Source of the DNA: Sympetrum striolatum
Taxonomy: Eukaryota > Arthropoda > Insecta > Odonata > Libellulidae
Assembly (NCBI GenBank): GCA_947579665.1
Contig: OX388352.1
Span: 73,260,113 to 73,324,112, forward strand
Direction of reading: 5' to 3'
DNA: 64,000 nucleotides
Position numbers and translations under genes: made by a program
Part shown: positions 25,750-39,100 of the stretch, piece after piece
How positions within the stretch are numbered: the first letter of the stretch is position 1
How the letters are laid out: the number at the start of each line of letters is the position of its first letter
The notes under the pieces: model-generated
What the model was told of the DNA's origin: nothing
Databases searched by the model: none
The model's input: the letters and a program-made list of their open reading frames with translations, nothing else

Positions 25750-27278
25750 ACTAAGAAACTATCTAATTTTGATAGCTGAATTACATTTCTGGATATTTGC
25801 CTTATCAGCTTATCAAAAGTGTCAAGTAAGTAAAAGCTGATTCGTAAAAGAAAAAATTTCCTTTTCAAATTTTTTTTCATAACAAAGAATGATTTCAGAT
25901 GGTAGCATATTCATGCTGTTTATATCACTCACCTGGTTGAATGTTAATATACAATTAGTAAGAGGTAAGTCCTAAGGTAATACATAAGGCAGACAGCACC
26001 AAATATAGAATGTATGGAGGATGTGGCACAGCCAGGATTTGCGAATGGGATGGGTTCAAGGAAACGAAAAATGCCTAAGTTACAGGGGCTATTATATTCA
26101 TGCTCGTTACTTGCCACAAATATGTCAATTCTTTCTAAAACTAAATACATTGAACGATAGAGGAGTTTAACGCTTAGGTAGCCAACTGATCATACTTTCC
26201 AAGATAATAGTTTACATAAGCGATAGGAAACTTGTCATAAGTGTTGTTTGGATTTCTAGTTTGGTTACGTCCAATATCTATTAAAAAGTCATTTTTTTCA
26301 CATGCTGAAGTTTTTTAGTGTTGTAGTTATAAACTTCCCAAGTCTTTGAGAATTCCTTCTTCCAAGAGGTTGCCAAGCGTGAGAAGGAAAAAAATTAATT
26401 ACGATTATTTGGCAAGCGACACAAAACGTAACATCCACTCATTAGATCCCCACATTGGCACGCCCATGCTTATTTGAATATCCTTCGTTAAGAGACAATA
26501 TCATCGGCACGTTTCTTAGGAGTGACTTCATCCCTTGTTTTTAAAATTAACTCCTCTTCTAAGACACAAAAAATCATTTATATCAGTTGAAATTTTCTGT
26601 TAGGCTTACAATTAAGCCTGATTTCGTTATTTATGTATTAGCTAAGTATTCAATTGAATGGGTCACAAACCGAACATTAAAACTTCTGCTGCATTAAAAA
26701 CTACAGTTTTCTCTTAATTATAGTTAATATTACAATTGAATTTGCAGAATTAAAGTTAAACACCAAGGTGAAAAAACATGAAGTCGTCAATTTACAATTA
26801 TTTAGACTAATTAGTAGTTAGGTTGTTTAACCAGCAGAGAGCTGATGCAAACCCAGTCTTACGCACTGTGTTCAAAGAAAACAAAAATTTTCCATGAATT
26901 GAAGTTTTGAAGGGGAATTGCATGACCACGTGGTTGACAGAATAAGTCATGAGATTTGTTGGATTCTATTACCAGAGAAAAAATGGTGGAAGGAGGAAAA
27001 ATATAGCTGGAGAATTTAAGCCACAGTTTTAACAGTTCATCAAATTTATTTCAAGTCATCAAGTCACTGTTCCAATTAATCTGTGCGTACCTTACGTGCA
27101 CAATACCTTTCAGCTGACTGATTTGCTTCCAAAATGGTATATTATTAATAAAATCATCGAAAAGTATTTTTTAGTGATATCTTGTATTGCTCCAATACTT
27201 CTTCAAATTTCTACGGAAATTCGGTAATCGAATTATTTTTGTAAATATACAGCAAATTAACCGGTAATCATAAAATAA
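25750..27278. other. Intergenic, no feature recognised
   Basis: Space between the convergent NEK and POLRMT genes. CpG content recovers gradually. No coding frame or repeat end was recognised. Confidence 0.5.
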
Positions 27279-27687
27279 GGATCAGTACATTTTCAATCAG
27301 CCCGAGTAATCAAGAGTCTAATGTACAGACTTTTGATCGTCCAGAATACTTAATAAAGGAACCAGTACCTTTGGACTTGTCGCTCAACTCATCTTCATGT
27401 CTGCCCTCCAATAACAGCCCTAAAAAAGCAATCCAAATTTATGCATCTAATAATGGTCATTTCACAAAAAACCACATAACCATTAACATACGTTTTTCTG
27501 ATAGATGCCTTGAGTTATTCGCGGACTGTGAAAAAAAATTTTCGGATGTCCATCTGTACCTTATGAAATCCAAACTAAACTCTCCTTCGAACTGTTCCCT
27601 GTGCATTTCTCAAAAGCACTACTCACTAGCCTAGCTTTGCATTCACACCCTAAAAACAGTCACATGCAGAAGATCTGAGTGTTTTAT
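27279..27687 (+). repeat. Penelope-associated repeat, copy A
   Basis: Homologous over about 400 bp to the reverse complement of 56,596-57,020. Shared blocks include GGAACCAGTACCTTTGGA, GCATCTAATAATGGTCATTT and GAAATCCAAACTAAACTCTC. The other copy lies directly downstream of a Penelope-like RT, so this is likely a 3' fragment of the same family. The frame 27,371-27,634 is open here but broken in the other copy, so coding is doubtful. Confidence 0.75.
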
Positions 27688-28111
27688 CAATCTGTTTGCC
27701 ACTTACACGTAATCTTAATCTCTGTTTTCAGTGTGAAAGTTTCGAATTACTTCTCGAATGTTCCCTTGTATATTTGCGAGGAGTAAACGAATCAGCACTT
27801 TCGAATTTTTATCATGGGAATCTTATCTTATGGTGTGAGTCATCTAACAAAAGGAAAGGCTTAATAAGTGCATACGTTGAACATTGAGTGCAAAACACTC
27901 ATATCTTAGTGTCCCATTGATATCGATGTCGGCTCTAGGCCCGCTCTGCTACCGAAAACATCACCTTAGCTGAAATCTGAGCCATATTTACGGGTTAGTG
28001 GAGCTTTCGCTGAATTTATCAAGCAGTGTATCTGTAAGACTTGCGTGATGATTGGGGTTTTGTACTCTTCAGCAGAAAGAAAAGCTTAGGGCTAGTCATA
28101 GGACCTGACTC

Positions 28112-28165
28112 TTGGGGGGGGGGGGTTTGAACCCCTAAAACCCCCCCTCGCTGCGCCACTGGAGG
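28112..28165. repeat. G12 run with complementary C-tracts
   Basis: Twelve consecutive G (28,114-28,125), then TTTGAACCCCTAAAA, a run of seven C and TCGCTGCGCCACTGG. The G and C tracts can fold into a hairpin, and the G run could also form G-quadruplex-type structures between copies. This layout (G tract, GAACCCC, C tract, CGC.GCGCCACTGG) resembles the end of a dispersed animal repeat; the family is not identified. Confidence 0.6.
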
Positions 28166-28387
28166 ATGCCATATGATGATGAGGTTCAATCTCTATTCAA
28201 TTCAATCTATGTTGGCACATGAATTGTGTGTTTCGATGGTCAGAGACTCATCCTCCATACAGTCTGTATTTGGTGGCGTCTGACCTCCATCTCTTCTTGA
28301 TAATGAAAGATGATCTGCAGGGACATCACTATGCAACCAATGAAGAAGTAAATAAAGACAATTTGGAACACCGCTGTTAATGAATTA

Positions 28388-28500
28388 GAGGTTTAAAATC
28401 TCCAATAGCTATCTTTGTTGGCTTTCCTCACCTCTTTCACAGGTATTTGGAGAAAACAGGAAGGGAAAGATGCACTTTTTATAAATGACCAATGTACATT
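28388..28500 (+). repeat. Dispersed repeat, copy A
   Basis: About 70% similar over its first 90 bp to 56,459-56,560 in the same orientation; both start GAGGTTTAAA.TCTCCAATAG and contain GAGAAAACA. It lies near copy A of the Penelope-associated repeat, as its partner lies near copy B, but the relative orientation of the two blocks differs between loci. Confidence 0.6.
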
Positions 28501-28594
28501 TCAACCCTTCTTTGGACTACAACATTGTCATGGTGTAAGGGCTTGCATGCTCCTAAGACCTAAAGAGATAGACTGGCTGGAAAATAGTTCCTGG

Positions 28595-29512
28595 TAGGGT
28601 CACCCATGCCAGAAAGATCAATGGGTAGACAAAAGGTAGTCCATGCAGCGTCTGTACCTAGTGAGGCAGCCAAAAGGTGTCTGTACCCCAGTGGCACAAG
28701 GAGTGATAGTGTCACACTAAATAACACTTTTGAGAAAGGCAAGGGGAAACCAACTAGACTACTTATCCCTTGTTATGATGAGCAAAAATAATAATATTGG
28801 TACTGGCAAAGGAAATCCAGGGTGAGCGTCGTGCCTGGTATTGATGGGAGTAAGGACATCTTGGTCATCATTCTACGAAACCCTTACACAAGGAGCAACA
28901 AGAAAAACAGAAAATGAACAGGACAATGAGGGTAGGGACATTGAATGTTAAGATAATGGGAAAAATAGTTTCTGAAGGAAGATGAAAACCGTGAAGTTAG
29001 AAATGAAGATGTCTAACATTAATATATTATGGTTATGCAAAGTATGGTAGAAAGATGGGGGAGACTTCTAGAGCGATGATGTTAGTCATTTTCAGTAAGG
29101 AAAGTACTAGCCAGAGGGGAGTAGCTGTAGTGTTGGACAAGAGGGGGTGAGCATCTGTGATGGCCACCGAGCTAATACGCGATTAGATTATATCAATAGA
29201 AGTAAAGACTCAACCAGTAAACATGATTATAGTTCAGGTGTACTTGCCCACTAGTGATTACAGTGAAGATGAAGTAGGCTAAGTATATGATCTAATATGG
29301 TTATGTATAGTTATGGGTAGAGTAAATGACATTATAAACCTCATTGTTACAGGAGACTGGAACAGGGTAGTTGGGCAAGGCGAAGAGGTGGGAGAGTTTG
29401 GTTTAGGAAATAGAAGTGACAAGGGACAAAAACTGATAGACTTTTACAAGAGAAATAATCTCTGCATCACTGCCAACTATCAATCTAATATAAAATTCCG
29501 GTTTTCTCCTCA
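28595..29512 (+). pseudogene. 5' fragment of an RTE-type LINE (endonuclease domain)
   Basis: From the ATG at 28,926 the frame reads MRVGTLNVKIMGK, then after stops GVAVVLDKRG, MIIVQVYLPTSDYSEDEV, LIVTGDWNRVVGQGEE, EFGLGNRSDKGQKLIDF and NNLCITANY. This is the apurinic/apyrimidinic endonuclease layout (R.GTLNV; V.VYAPT..; V.GD.N; N.L.ITNT) of RTE/CFDP2-like elements. The stretch before 28,926 (GCCAGAAAGATCAATGGG, GGCAAAGGAAATCCAGGG) resembles the 5' leader of such elements. The RT domain is absent; the relic ends near the piggyBac element. Confidence 0.75.
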
Positions 29513-29610
29513 GTTGCCCTTATTATCGTTAAAACCCAAATAAATCACATGCGATTTATTTTAGAGAGACCAATACTTAGGTTATTTACTAAGTGTTTCA
29601 TTACGATGGT

Positions 29611-32101
29611 TTAATAATAGGTTCGTTGAAAATGCCCGTTCCCATATGGGCACGTCAGTCCTTCCCACTACTACTATTACGCGCGCCATGATAAAATTTA
29701 AAAAAAGCATTTTATTGAAAAAATCATATAAAAAAAAATTGTATGAAATTGTTTTTCTTGGAAGATATAAGTATTTGTTTTATAATTATTTTGTTAAGTA
29801 CTTTGTAAAACATTTAACACAGAGCCCAACATCGCGCTTAGTACGCATTGTTCTCCCACGACTCTCGCACTCTTCATATGCGCAGCGTTTTCCCTTGTTC
29901 TGAAGTATGTCACCGATTAATTGATCATACCACGACTCTTGCGTGGAGCCAGTTTTTGGCATGGAAGCCATGCTGAGTCGTCCACCGGGTGGTTTTTATT
30001 CCGTCTTGTACCGAATAAAGTACACCTGAGCAATCTCCCGTCTAAACTCTAATTTTGTCCTTGGATCTGAGGATTCCCTTTTATTATTATTATTTGATTG
30101 TCTGAATTGTAAATAATTTATATAAATCATATATTAACAATATGCAGTGAATTTACATGAATTTTGTCAGTTACACCCATATGCTTATTATACTGGGATA
30201 TGAAGTAGGGTTATAGAAGCTGAATAATTTTCTTTTGTTTCCTATAAAATCTTTTAGCTTTCATCAACGGCATAACTCCATACGCTGTTGAAGCTGCCAC
30301 AATTACCAAATTGTCCAGCCATTTAGTGATTCCTATTCCTTCACATGTAGAAATAGCTGTGATGCTCTTTCCACTCTCCTCCTTTTTTAGATCATTTTTT
30401 GGTGGTAGCGGACAATCTTTCCGAATCCGGTTCTTTCTAAATTAGCCAAGTCCATTGTAGCCACATCCTTTCAAATGTGGCAATAAATTCTTTCGTATAA
30501 ATTATATATTGAGCTAAATAAATTAATGCTATTATATTATTTCACATACCACTTCAAATTATAATAACCGAATCTTATCGATTTACCTCTACTACATCGC
30601 TTGCAGCTGTGTCTTCCATAGTATCTTATCATCTCTTCTTCACAATCTAAGAACTGGGAAGGCACCAAATGCTGCAAACATCTCTGTGTAATCCTTTTCA
30701 TCGTAGGCCAGACTTACGTAGAACCCATCGCTTGACCGTCTAACTTATTATTATCCGCAAGTGTAAAAATTTCATTATTTGGATGAAGCAGTCCTTCCTC
30801 ATCGCTCTACTAACCAATTCAATATGTACATCCTTTTTCGCGTCCCAGTAATATTTTTTTCCAGGAGAACGTTGTACCCGGATACAATCAAAATGCCAAT
30901 GACGGCTTGCATCTCCTATACTGTAATTTGTGGACTGGGGCAATTAAAAAATCGGGCGTAATTCTCACTTTGTTCTACTATGAATGCGAAAAAATCGTCA
31001 TCGATGAAGAGCTCTAGCAATTAAATGTAGCTAAGTTTAGAGTATGAAAAGTAATCTGCTTCAGAAAAACTTCCCGTACACTCAATGCTGCCCTTTATCC
31101 ATTTTCTCCGCACAGATTATTTTGCCTCATCGTCTTCTCCAGCACCGATACTTTCGTTGGTTGCCAACCGAATTTCGGCTTGTGCCCTCATTTGCTTGCC
31201 AGTAAAATTGTCAACCAATCTTTTCTCATCTTCATCAGCCAATGCTTCATCAGTTCGCTCATTTTCTTCTGTTGGAGAAATTAAGAAATCCGTAACATCT
31301 ACCTCACTCTCTTCATCCTCGGCAAGGATTCGGAGAGCCTCCTTCAGTGAAGTCGACTTATGAAAACTTACGTTTTTCCTGAATAGAAACTATAACACCT
31401 CTAATGATATCATTTTTATGTGAAGCTAATAAAATTTGAAAGGATTTGTATATCTAGTACAATAATCATTTCCTAATATTCGTTGTTGCCGCTTCTACTA
31501 TATAATTTTAGGTTTTCTGAGATTTAGTTCATAAATATGCATAATAATTGCCATAGTCTTCTTGTCACAATTTAAAACTAAAATAATTCTTAACTTAATT
31601 GCACCAAAAATAATGTATTATGTCGCAAAATATTCTTTTATCTATTATATACTATATATAGCTTTCCTTGACAGCCATCGGCAAGGAAGTCGCGTAGTAG
31701 TGGGAAGGCCTGACATGTCCATATGGGAACGCAGCAATAAACAACGTTATAACAACAACAAATAACCTCAAACTCTGCTCTATTTAATTTCTTTCGATGA
31801 TTAGAACATCATACTAAAGGTATACAAGCAAAAGACTACTTTAAATTAAAAACAGTAAAACTTATAAAATTTAGTTGCCAGAAGGATCCATCTTAAAATT
31901 CCCTGTTTTTCGAAAAATCACAAGAAATATTTCCCTTGACTTAAGTGCGCCAAAACTCAAATGAAGCTAAGCTTTGGACCCTCTTAGCTCACCAAATACC
32001 GTTTACTGACCATTTTATGACACTCAAGATATTGTTTAGCTACCTAGAGAACCCAGCTGCAGTCCGTTCCCATATGGGAACGTCAGTCCTCTAAGGGTTA
32101 A
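29611..32101 (-). mobile_element. Degenerate piggyBac element with TTAA at both proposed ends
   Basis: The right end is clear: inward from TTAA (32,098-32,101) it reads CCCTTAGAGGACTGACG. The left end is tentative (TTAA at 29,611-29,614, terminal repeat not well preserved). The implied length, about 2.48 kb, is normal for piggyBac. Palindromic blocks around GTTCCCATATGGGAAC occur at 29,638 (one mismatch) and 32,066 (perfect), with a decayed inverted partner at 31,691-31,730. The transposase relic is inside on the minus strand. CpG-rich compared with POLRMT introns. Confidence 0.75.
29786..31363 (-). pseudogene. Broken piggyBac transposase
   Basis: In minus-strand order: an acidic N-terminal segment (LRILAEDEESEVDVTDF, DEALADEDEKRLVDNF), then KKYYWDAKKDVHIELVSRAM with FLHLADNNK in a shifted frame, EEMIRYYGRHSCKRCSRGKS (the DEMMI.Y.GRHS.KQ..RGK block), a deletion near 30,500-30,580, then VRKNRIRKDCPLPPKND, KWLDNLVIVAASTAYGV and KFRREIAQVYF-like sequence, an in-frame stop, and the Cys-rich tail RCAYEECESRGRTMRTKRD, LCVKCF. 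Order and motifs match piggyBac transposases. Frameshifts, stops and the missing middle show it is dead. Confidence 0.85.
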
Positions 32102-33063
32102 ACAATTTTTTTACTAAGAAAAATTTGGTTCTACCTAATGTGAAATGTTTCTCAAGTTGCAAGAGAGATTGAGATAAGAAATTAAATTTGAATTCATTGT
32201 TTCAAGAAGAAAAATATATGTATATTTAGTATATATTTTAAACTCTGGTCAATTTCAAGTCTCAATTTTCATTTCAATCAGCAATTGCTTAAATGTATTG
32301 CTTCGTTTTATTGATGCTTAATTGTTTCATTGCCGAAAAAGGTGTAAGAGTTTGCATTCATAATTTATATTTTCATCTTATTCTTTGTGAAATTGTTGTA
32401 ACAGGGTTGCTCAATGATACAATGGCTCATGGCTTCCAGACAAACTCAATTATTATGGAATTGTGTTCATCAACAGCTGTTCCATGAGTAAATTATCTTT
32501 TACCCAGGAATAGCAAAATTAGGTGTTTTGAATGAGGACTTAGCAAATCTGAGTTATATGTATTCATATTAAAATTTAATGTAATATTTAACTGGTTGTT
32601 CACAGTACTGCTAAAACCAGATTCAGCATCATCAATGATCATAATTTTAACTTGTTCCATAATAGAGGGGAATCCTACAGCTAAGAAAGTAAACACGGAA
32701 AATGAACACTACATGATTATCATTAATATTCTGTATATTTCAGTCTACAGATAAAAATGACATATAAATGGTCAACAATGAAATTGAGAAACTTCATTTA
32801 ATTTTGTATCCATACACAAAGATATAATTAATGACATTATTCATCAAGCAGTAATCTCCTACCACTTATTCTACAGCATGATGAAGCATTTTCTTTGTAC
32901 CTTCTTCTTTTCCTTCACGGATCGATAAGAATTTCTACATCATCAACTTCTTACATTGCAGCATGAAAAATCTATATACATTTGTAACTTTATCATGGCA
33001 TCAAATGTTGAACCCATGTAAAGAATACAGTGACACAGCAATGTATTTGGCAAAATTTACCCT
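32102..33063. other. POLRMT 3' UTR and flank
   Basis: AT-rich, no other gene. On the minus strand an ATTAAA at 32,797-32,802, about 260 nt after the POLRMT stop, is a candidate polyadenylation signal. Confidence 0.4.
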
Positions 33064-33187
33064 TCAACTGAAGAAGTAAACAGAATCAAGAACACTCCTT
33101 AGGTCAAAGTCTCCTTTCTTGGGCACCTGACTCAGGATTTGGTTTAATTTTTTCTTGGCCGAGTCCTCAGGTTCATCACCTAACTCA
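33064..33187 (-). CDS. POLRMT terminal exon
   Basis: Acceptor [48 protein letters not shown], then S and TGA. Starts by completing an AG|T serine codon. Confidence 0.93.
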
Positions 33188-36100
33188 CTATTCAAACAAG
33201 GAATGAAAAATTACTAAAATAAGTAGTTACAGATTTTTTGTCTCATACTGGTTTCATGTATTATATTTTTCAGCATATTCTCTATGCAATCAAAGTTACT
33301 CATAAATCTAAAAGATGTTCTCTTCATTTAAAGGTACATTTTCAGCACTATGCATGCATTACAACAATGAACAAAACTACAATCCAAAATGTAAACAAAA
33401 TGAAGTAATTATTATTTGACTTTGTTATAAAGTTCTGCCATTTTTGAAAATTCTATAATTACAGAATGTAACACAAACAGAGAACAAGAAAATAATAGTT
33501 TGATTAGCCAAAAATATTCATTGGATGTACCCCAAGAATGGCAACAAAGATGTAAAGGTTGACTCTAAAGTCAACAGTATTACAACTAAAGAAAACTAGA
33601 AACTGCATGGAATATATACAAATAATACAAACCTTTCGGGATAACCATAATTTTCTAGTAAAAATGCTGAGAGATCCTCCAAAATTGGCTCAGAATGAAG
33701 CAACACAAATTGTTCCCTGCACACCTATAAATGCAAAGCAATTTAAATTTCAGTGAGGCACAATGTAACTGTAGGGATTTTAATTCTAATGCGAATGCTT
33801 CAGAATGCCTAAAAAAGTACAAATGCATCAAAAATATTATTTCATTGATTCATAAACCATAACCAAACGATTTACTGACAAAATAATGATATAAAGCATA
33901 CCAAATTGCTTTCTTGAGGTATTTTTCATTCACAAGCTTCATAAGCAATGACAGTGTTTTGAGGGAGGGGGAGAGGTAACCCTGGGAATCCGAATCAGCA
34001 TTGCTTTTATCTCCTACATTCCTACCGATCCTGGATCAGACGATTTGGTGGCAATTTTCATATGAAAATAAATCCCACAGGTGGGTGCCAATGTGATGGG
34101 AACTCAATTAAAATTTCCTACGCTGACTCAAGGGGTCGCTGCCAAAAAGAAACAGGAAACAAGGTGATAAGATGTACGCGATGAATGGGACAGAAGTCTC
34201 TAATCAAAACTCCCTGAAACATTTTTGCTAGGGAAGGGTGAAGCGAGTCGAGGGAAACAAATGCATGAATTAAGTGTTGATAATTCTTCATTTAATTTTC
34301 TTTTGCTCTTTGAAGAGATAACGTGCCCCAAATACTTCATCTCACAAGTCAATAACTGATTCTGAAATATGCCTCCTGCAAGACAAATATAGAAACGTGG
34401 CACTCGTTATACCGATATTTACGAAATACCCACTCGTCACAATGGATATTACTCCCTATCCTTTTTGCTGTAAGACGGACAATGGCCAAAAAATCACACG
34501 CTATAATGCTATTCTTGTTATATGCCGTACTCATAGTAATGGATTTCTACTGTACCTTGTTATGCATGAAGAAATACAAAATATTAATACCTGATTCATA
34601 GTTTCTACTGATGATGGGTGTGTCCAGTAGCAGTCATGAACAGACACAAATGTGAGCCCTTTCCGCTCACAGAAGAGTGATGTAAGCATCATATGACTGG
34701 AATCAATTGAATGAATAAAGTTGGGAGGAAAAGCATTCTTCTGCTTCATAACATTTGGGCGCCTAAGATAAATTAATAAAAGAGAATTAACCACTTACAA
34801 ATACAAGTTCATACATACAGAGATATTGAATTGAAAATGAACTTCCTTTTATTTAAAATTTAGGTATATATGATGTGATTCATCCTCAAATGTTTTGTCT
34901 ACTCATTTAGATGCAGAGAACCTTGCCATACATTGTTATTTTGAATGAATATTAAGAAAAATGACAGTGAATTATGGATACCATTTAGTAGATCCAGATA
35001 GCTAAATGCCAGGAAAGGTTCTTTGTGTTAGCAAATAAAGAATATCACAAATTGTCAACTATAAGTTTACAATCTCCTTCTATATAAAATATAATCTAAG
35101 AATAATCAAAATATATAAAATTTAAACTCACTCATTTTTACTATTGAGACCAGAGGGAAATTTATAATAACCAGCTGACAATGGATCAGCAGTGCCATGA
35201 CGCTTTGGGCCAATAATTTTGCTGTACGGCTGCACAACAGGCAGCCCCAATGGAGTGACCCACTCTACACTACGACCACGTATTTGTGATATCAGCCTAG
35301 CACATTCAGTGAACCAATCCTGAGAAGGAAATACTGATAAATAATAACATTTCACGTGAGAAAACATAATACTTGCTTCACAAAGGCAACAAGTCACTGC
35401 CATAACTTGAATAGTTTGATCATTCATTAAAATTATGAACTTCATTATCATAATAAAATTATGGGTAAACAAATTCAAGGAGCTTGAACTTTCAATTTTT
35501 TTCATAGTTTCCTTCGATATATTTTACTTTGTTATTTCTTTATTTAGGGCAGCATTTTCAGATTTAAGTTTTTTTATCAATTACTTAAATTTATAATGTA
35601 CAGGATAATTTACCTGTATTTCCTTAGTAGAGGTAAACATTTCTCTCAAGCACCCAAAAGTTTTCCCTACCAGGTAGGTAGAAGCACGCCAAACATGCTC
35701 TTTTGGGAAATCTTCAATGTCTATAAAAAAATCAAAAAATTCCTTGATCAGTTACAAGATATTCTGGTGTTTACTGTCTTTATAGAGTAATAAATAATGC
35801 TAACAGCTGAAAATATGATATAAAAGATACAGATTGAGAGTTACATATGATATCTTCAGCAATAAACTGTAAGAATTTATAAACAAAGTCAAGAGATTAT
35901 CTAAAACGAAAGTGAAATCTATCACAGCAATAATGAGTCATGGCTAACAAAAAATCAGTCCTTTTATATTTTTCAATTTTAAACCATTTTCCAAAATTAA
36001 TGTAAGGCCTGTCTAACATATTTAAAGAAAAAAATTAATAATTTCCACAACCTGCATACTATTAAGAACATATTGGGCAACATAAAAGAGAGACTTTAGA

Positions 36101-39100
36101 TAAGTCTGGAATATAAAATATTACTTGTCCTAAATGTGACTTATTATACGTTGGTCAAACTAGATGCAAATTGATAACAAGATTTAAAGAACACATAGCA
36201 CACTTCAGGTTTGATAGACCTCATTTGTGCAGTGTAGCCAAACATATGTGTGATGCATTCCATATCTTAAAAACACTTAAAACATGCCCAATATTCACGT
36301 AAACATTTAAATATGTTGGAGAACTTACATATTTGTTAAAATAAGGATAAATTAATGAATTAATGTTTAGATTTCAACAAAACCTAGTATAACTTATTAG
36401 ATCGCTAACTTTATTTCCCCTTATAGTTGTTTGTCTGGAATTGATAGCTTTCCACCCTTACTTTCAAACAAGCTAAGTCTGTCAGTCTTGCCATTAAGAT
36501 TATCTCTAATAGATTTAAATACCTTTCATCCAACTCTTAACTGTTTTTTGGTGGTTTTTGGAGCATTTACAACCATTATGTTATTCGGTAACTTAAAACA
36601 TAAATAATTTAATATTAAACTGCTTGATTTCATATTGAGTTCCTGGTTGAAATTTGAGATTAGGAGGCTTTTATAGGCTATTTAGTGCAATAATAAAGAC
36701 AGTTTTTTACTTTCTCCATATATGTAGTATAAAGAAAGTATTGTTTTCATGAAAAAAATCGACTTCGAGATTTCAACGGAAATACACGTTTTGGGGTCCC
36801 TAGAACATGTTTTGACCATTTTCGGAATGATGTCTGTGTGTATGTGTGTGTGTATGTATGTGTGTCTGTGCTTGTGGGTGCTCTAACGTATAAACTATTA
36901 GTTGTATCAATACCAAACCTCATACATAGCACTGTGGTGTGTGCTGTCAGAGTTGATTAGTTTTTGGAGTAAATCGGTTAACCGGAAGTCGAGCTTCATT
37001 CATCAAAGCTCATTTCCGGTTTTCAAAATATCTCCATAAATATTATATATAGGTATATTGTAATACTTATAAAAGTTTTAGATAATGTGATTTACTATAA
37101 CTTTTGAATTTAACATATTATTGTATCACCGGTTGATTAGGAGTTATTCATGAAATACTGATAAACTGGAAGTAGCTGATTATGTACTTTGTGGGCACTC
37201 TATCATGAAAACTATTTGTTGGATCAACACCAAATTTCATATATTGTATTTTGATTGGTGTTGTTAGAGTTGATTAGTTTTTGGAGTAAATCGGTTAACC
37301 AGAAGTCGAGCTTCATTCTTCAAAGCTCATTTCCAGTTTTCAAAATATCTCCATAAATATGATGTTTAGGTATATACTATTATTTATAAACGTTTTAGAA
37401 AATGTAATTTACTATAACTTTTCTATGAAACATATTTTTGTATCACTGATTGTGTAGGAGTTATTTGTGAAATCCTGATAAACCGGAAGTTGCTGATAAT
37501 GTACGTTGTGGGCGCTCTGGGCGCTGGGGTGAAAGGCCATTTCATCGTTTTTCATCGAACATGTTCCGAAAAACATTATTTATGATGTTTGTGACGTAAA
37601 AGATAATATGATATAAATTAATCACTTATCTTCCAAGTTTAGATTGAAAATAGAGTTCAAAAATACTGTCGTAGATAAATATTTACATCTTATATATGGA
37701 GAAAGTCATGTGCTGGCCACATCAGATTTTTTAATATGAAGATACAAGTTACAAAAAAGTTTCCTAGTAAATATCTAAGTTGCATTCTTGCTACAGCAAA
37801 TTTGTTGTGATTAGAGAAAAATTAACAAAACAGCAGATATTTTAAACCCTCTAGGACAGAGAATGAATAACCTTAGAAGTGCTAAAATCAGTAGCATTAC
37901 AAGAATAAATTTCACATAATTTTTTCGTATTATGATAAAGGCCCTTGCTAAACAAGATCTTTCGTTCTCTATTCAAAGGTTAGTAGCTCACCTCTCAATT
38001 GACGAGCAATTTGAAGGCGAGCACCAAATCGTGTAACACCATACACAGTGGTCATCACAGTCTGCTTAATAACTTTTCTTCTAACAAAACCATTAAGCAC
38101 TTGAGCAACTTCTATTCCAAGCTCTTCATCTGCAGCTCTCTCACGCTCTACCTGTAATTAAAAATTATAAATATATTCAATAAAATCATTATTTTAAAGG
38201 AAAATTACAATGAACACCTTAACGCATTCACTATGGCTGCCATATTAGCAATCTTTATGCATTTATAATGATATATTTATATAGATATGTATGAGAATAA
38301 GAATGTATTCCTTCATGGTTAACGGCAGACTAAAGGAAAACCTTTCCGAGTATCGGGAGCATTCCCCCACTCATATAAAACTGATAGGCTGGAGTGTCCC
38401 GGCACACTTGGCATTCTCCGTCCATTGGTAAGGAACCAGAGAGCGTGCCGGCACGCTCACCATAGCGAAAGGGTTAAGATTGTTTAAAGAGGAAATGCTA
38501 AAAGGATCCTGGAAATCAATTTTAGTGAGTTTCAGAGAAGAAATACATAAGCATCGTGAATACCGTACAGCAGTTTCAATATAAATATGAAATATTTAAT
38601 CTATAATATAAAATAGAGTGTGTGTGTGTATGTATGTATGTTCGCTAAGAACTTGAGAACCGAGTGTCGCAAAACTTTGAAATTTTCTACATTATTAAAA
38701 GTCGACCCCATGCAGAGTATAGGCTACTTTTTATTTCCCTAAAGTCCACGGTTCGAACCCAGTCGGGTCAAAACGTTTCCATAAGAAATACACGTAGAGG
38801 TAATTGTTTTTGTTGCAGGGTACATTTCTTTTACAAAATTAAATTAGAAATAATGGTCCTCGAAAGTTGAATCAATCACCCAAAGAAGGAAAATAGAATA
38901 AGAAATCTAAATTTGGTCGTGGAATATCGTTTCCGATTCGAAATTGCAAAGTTTGCTAAAATACGTGAATATTTTATCCAAATTCTGAGGTTGTAAACAA
39001 CCCATTCCCTTGACGATCTAGGTGATTGTTGATTCTAGCTCATGAGTTTATATATAAGAAGACATTGAGATTTAATGAAATATTTAAGAAAGTTTTTCGA

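Noticed and set aside
27371..27634. 87-residue frame as a possible small protein
   Set aside because: The homologous copy at 56.6-57.0 kb is interrupted by stops and indels, so the frame is not conserved.
36834..36870. TG/TATG microsatellite as a CRISPR-like or regulatory array
   Set aside because: Simple low-complexity repeat inside a transposon; the organism is eukaryotic and no CRISPR is expected.
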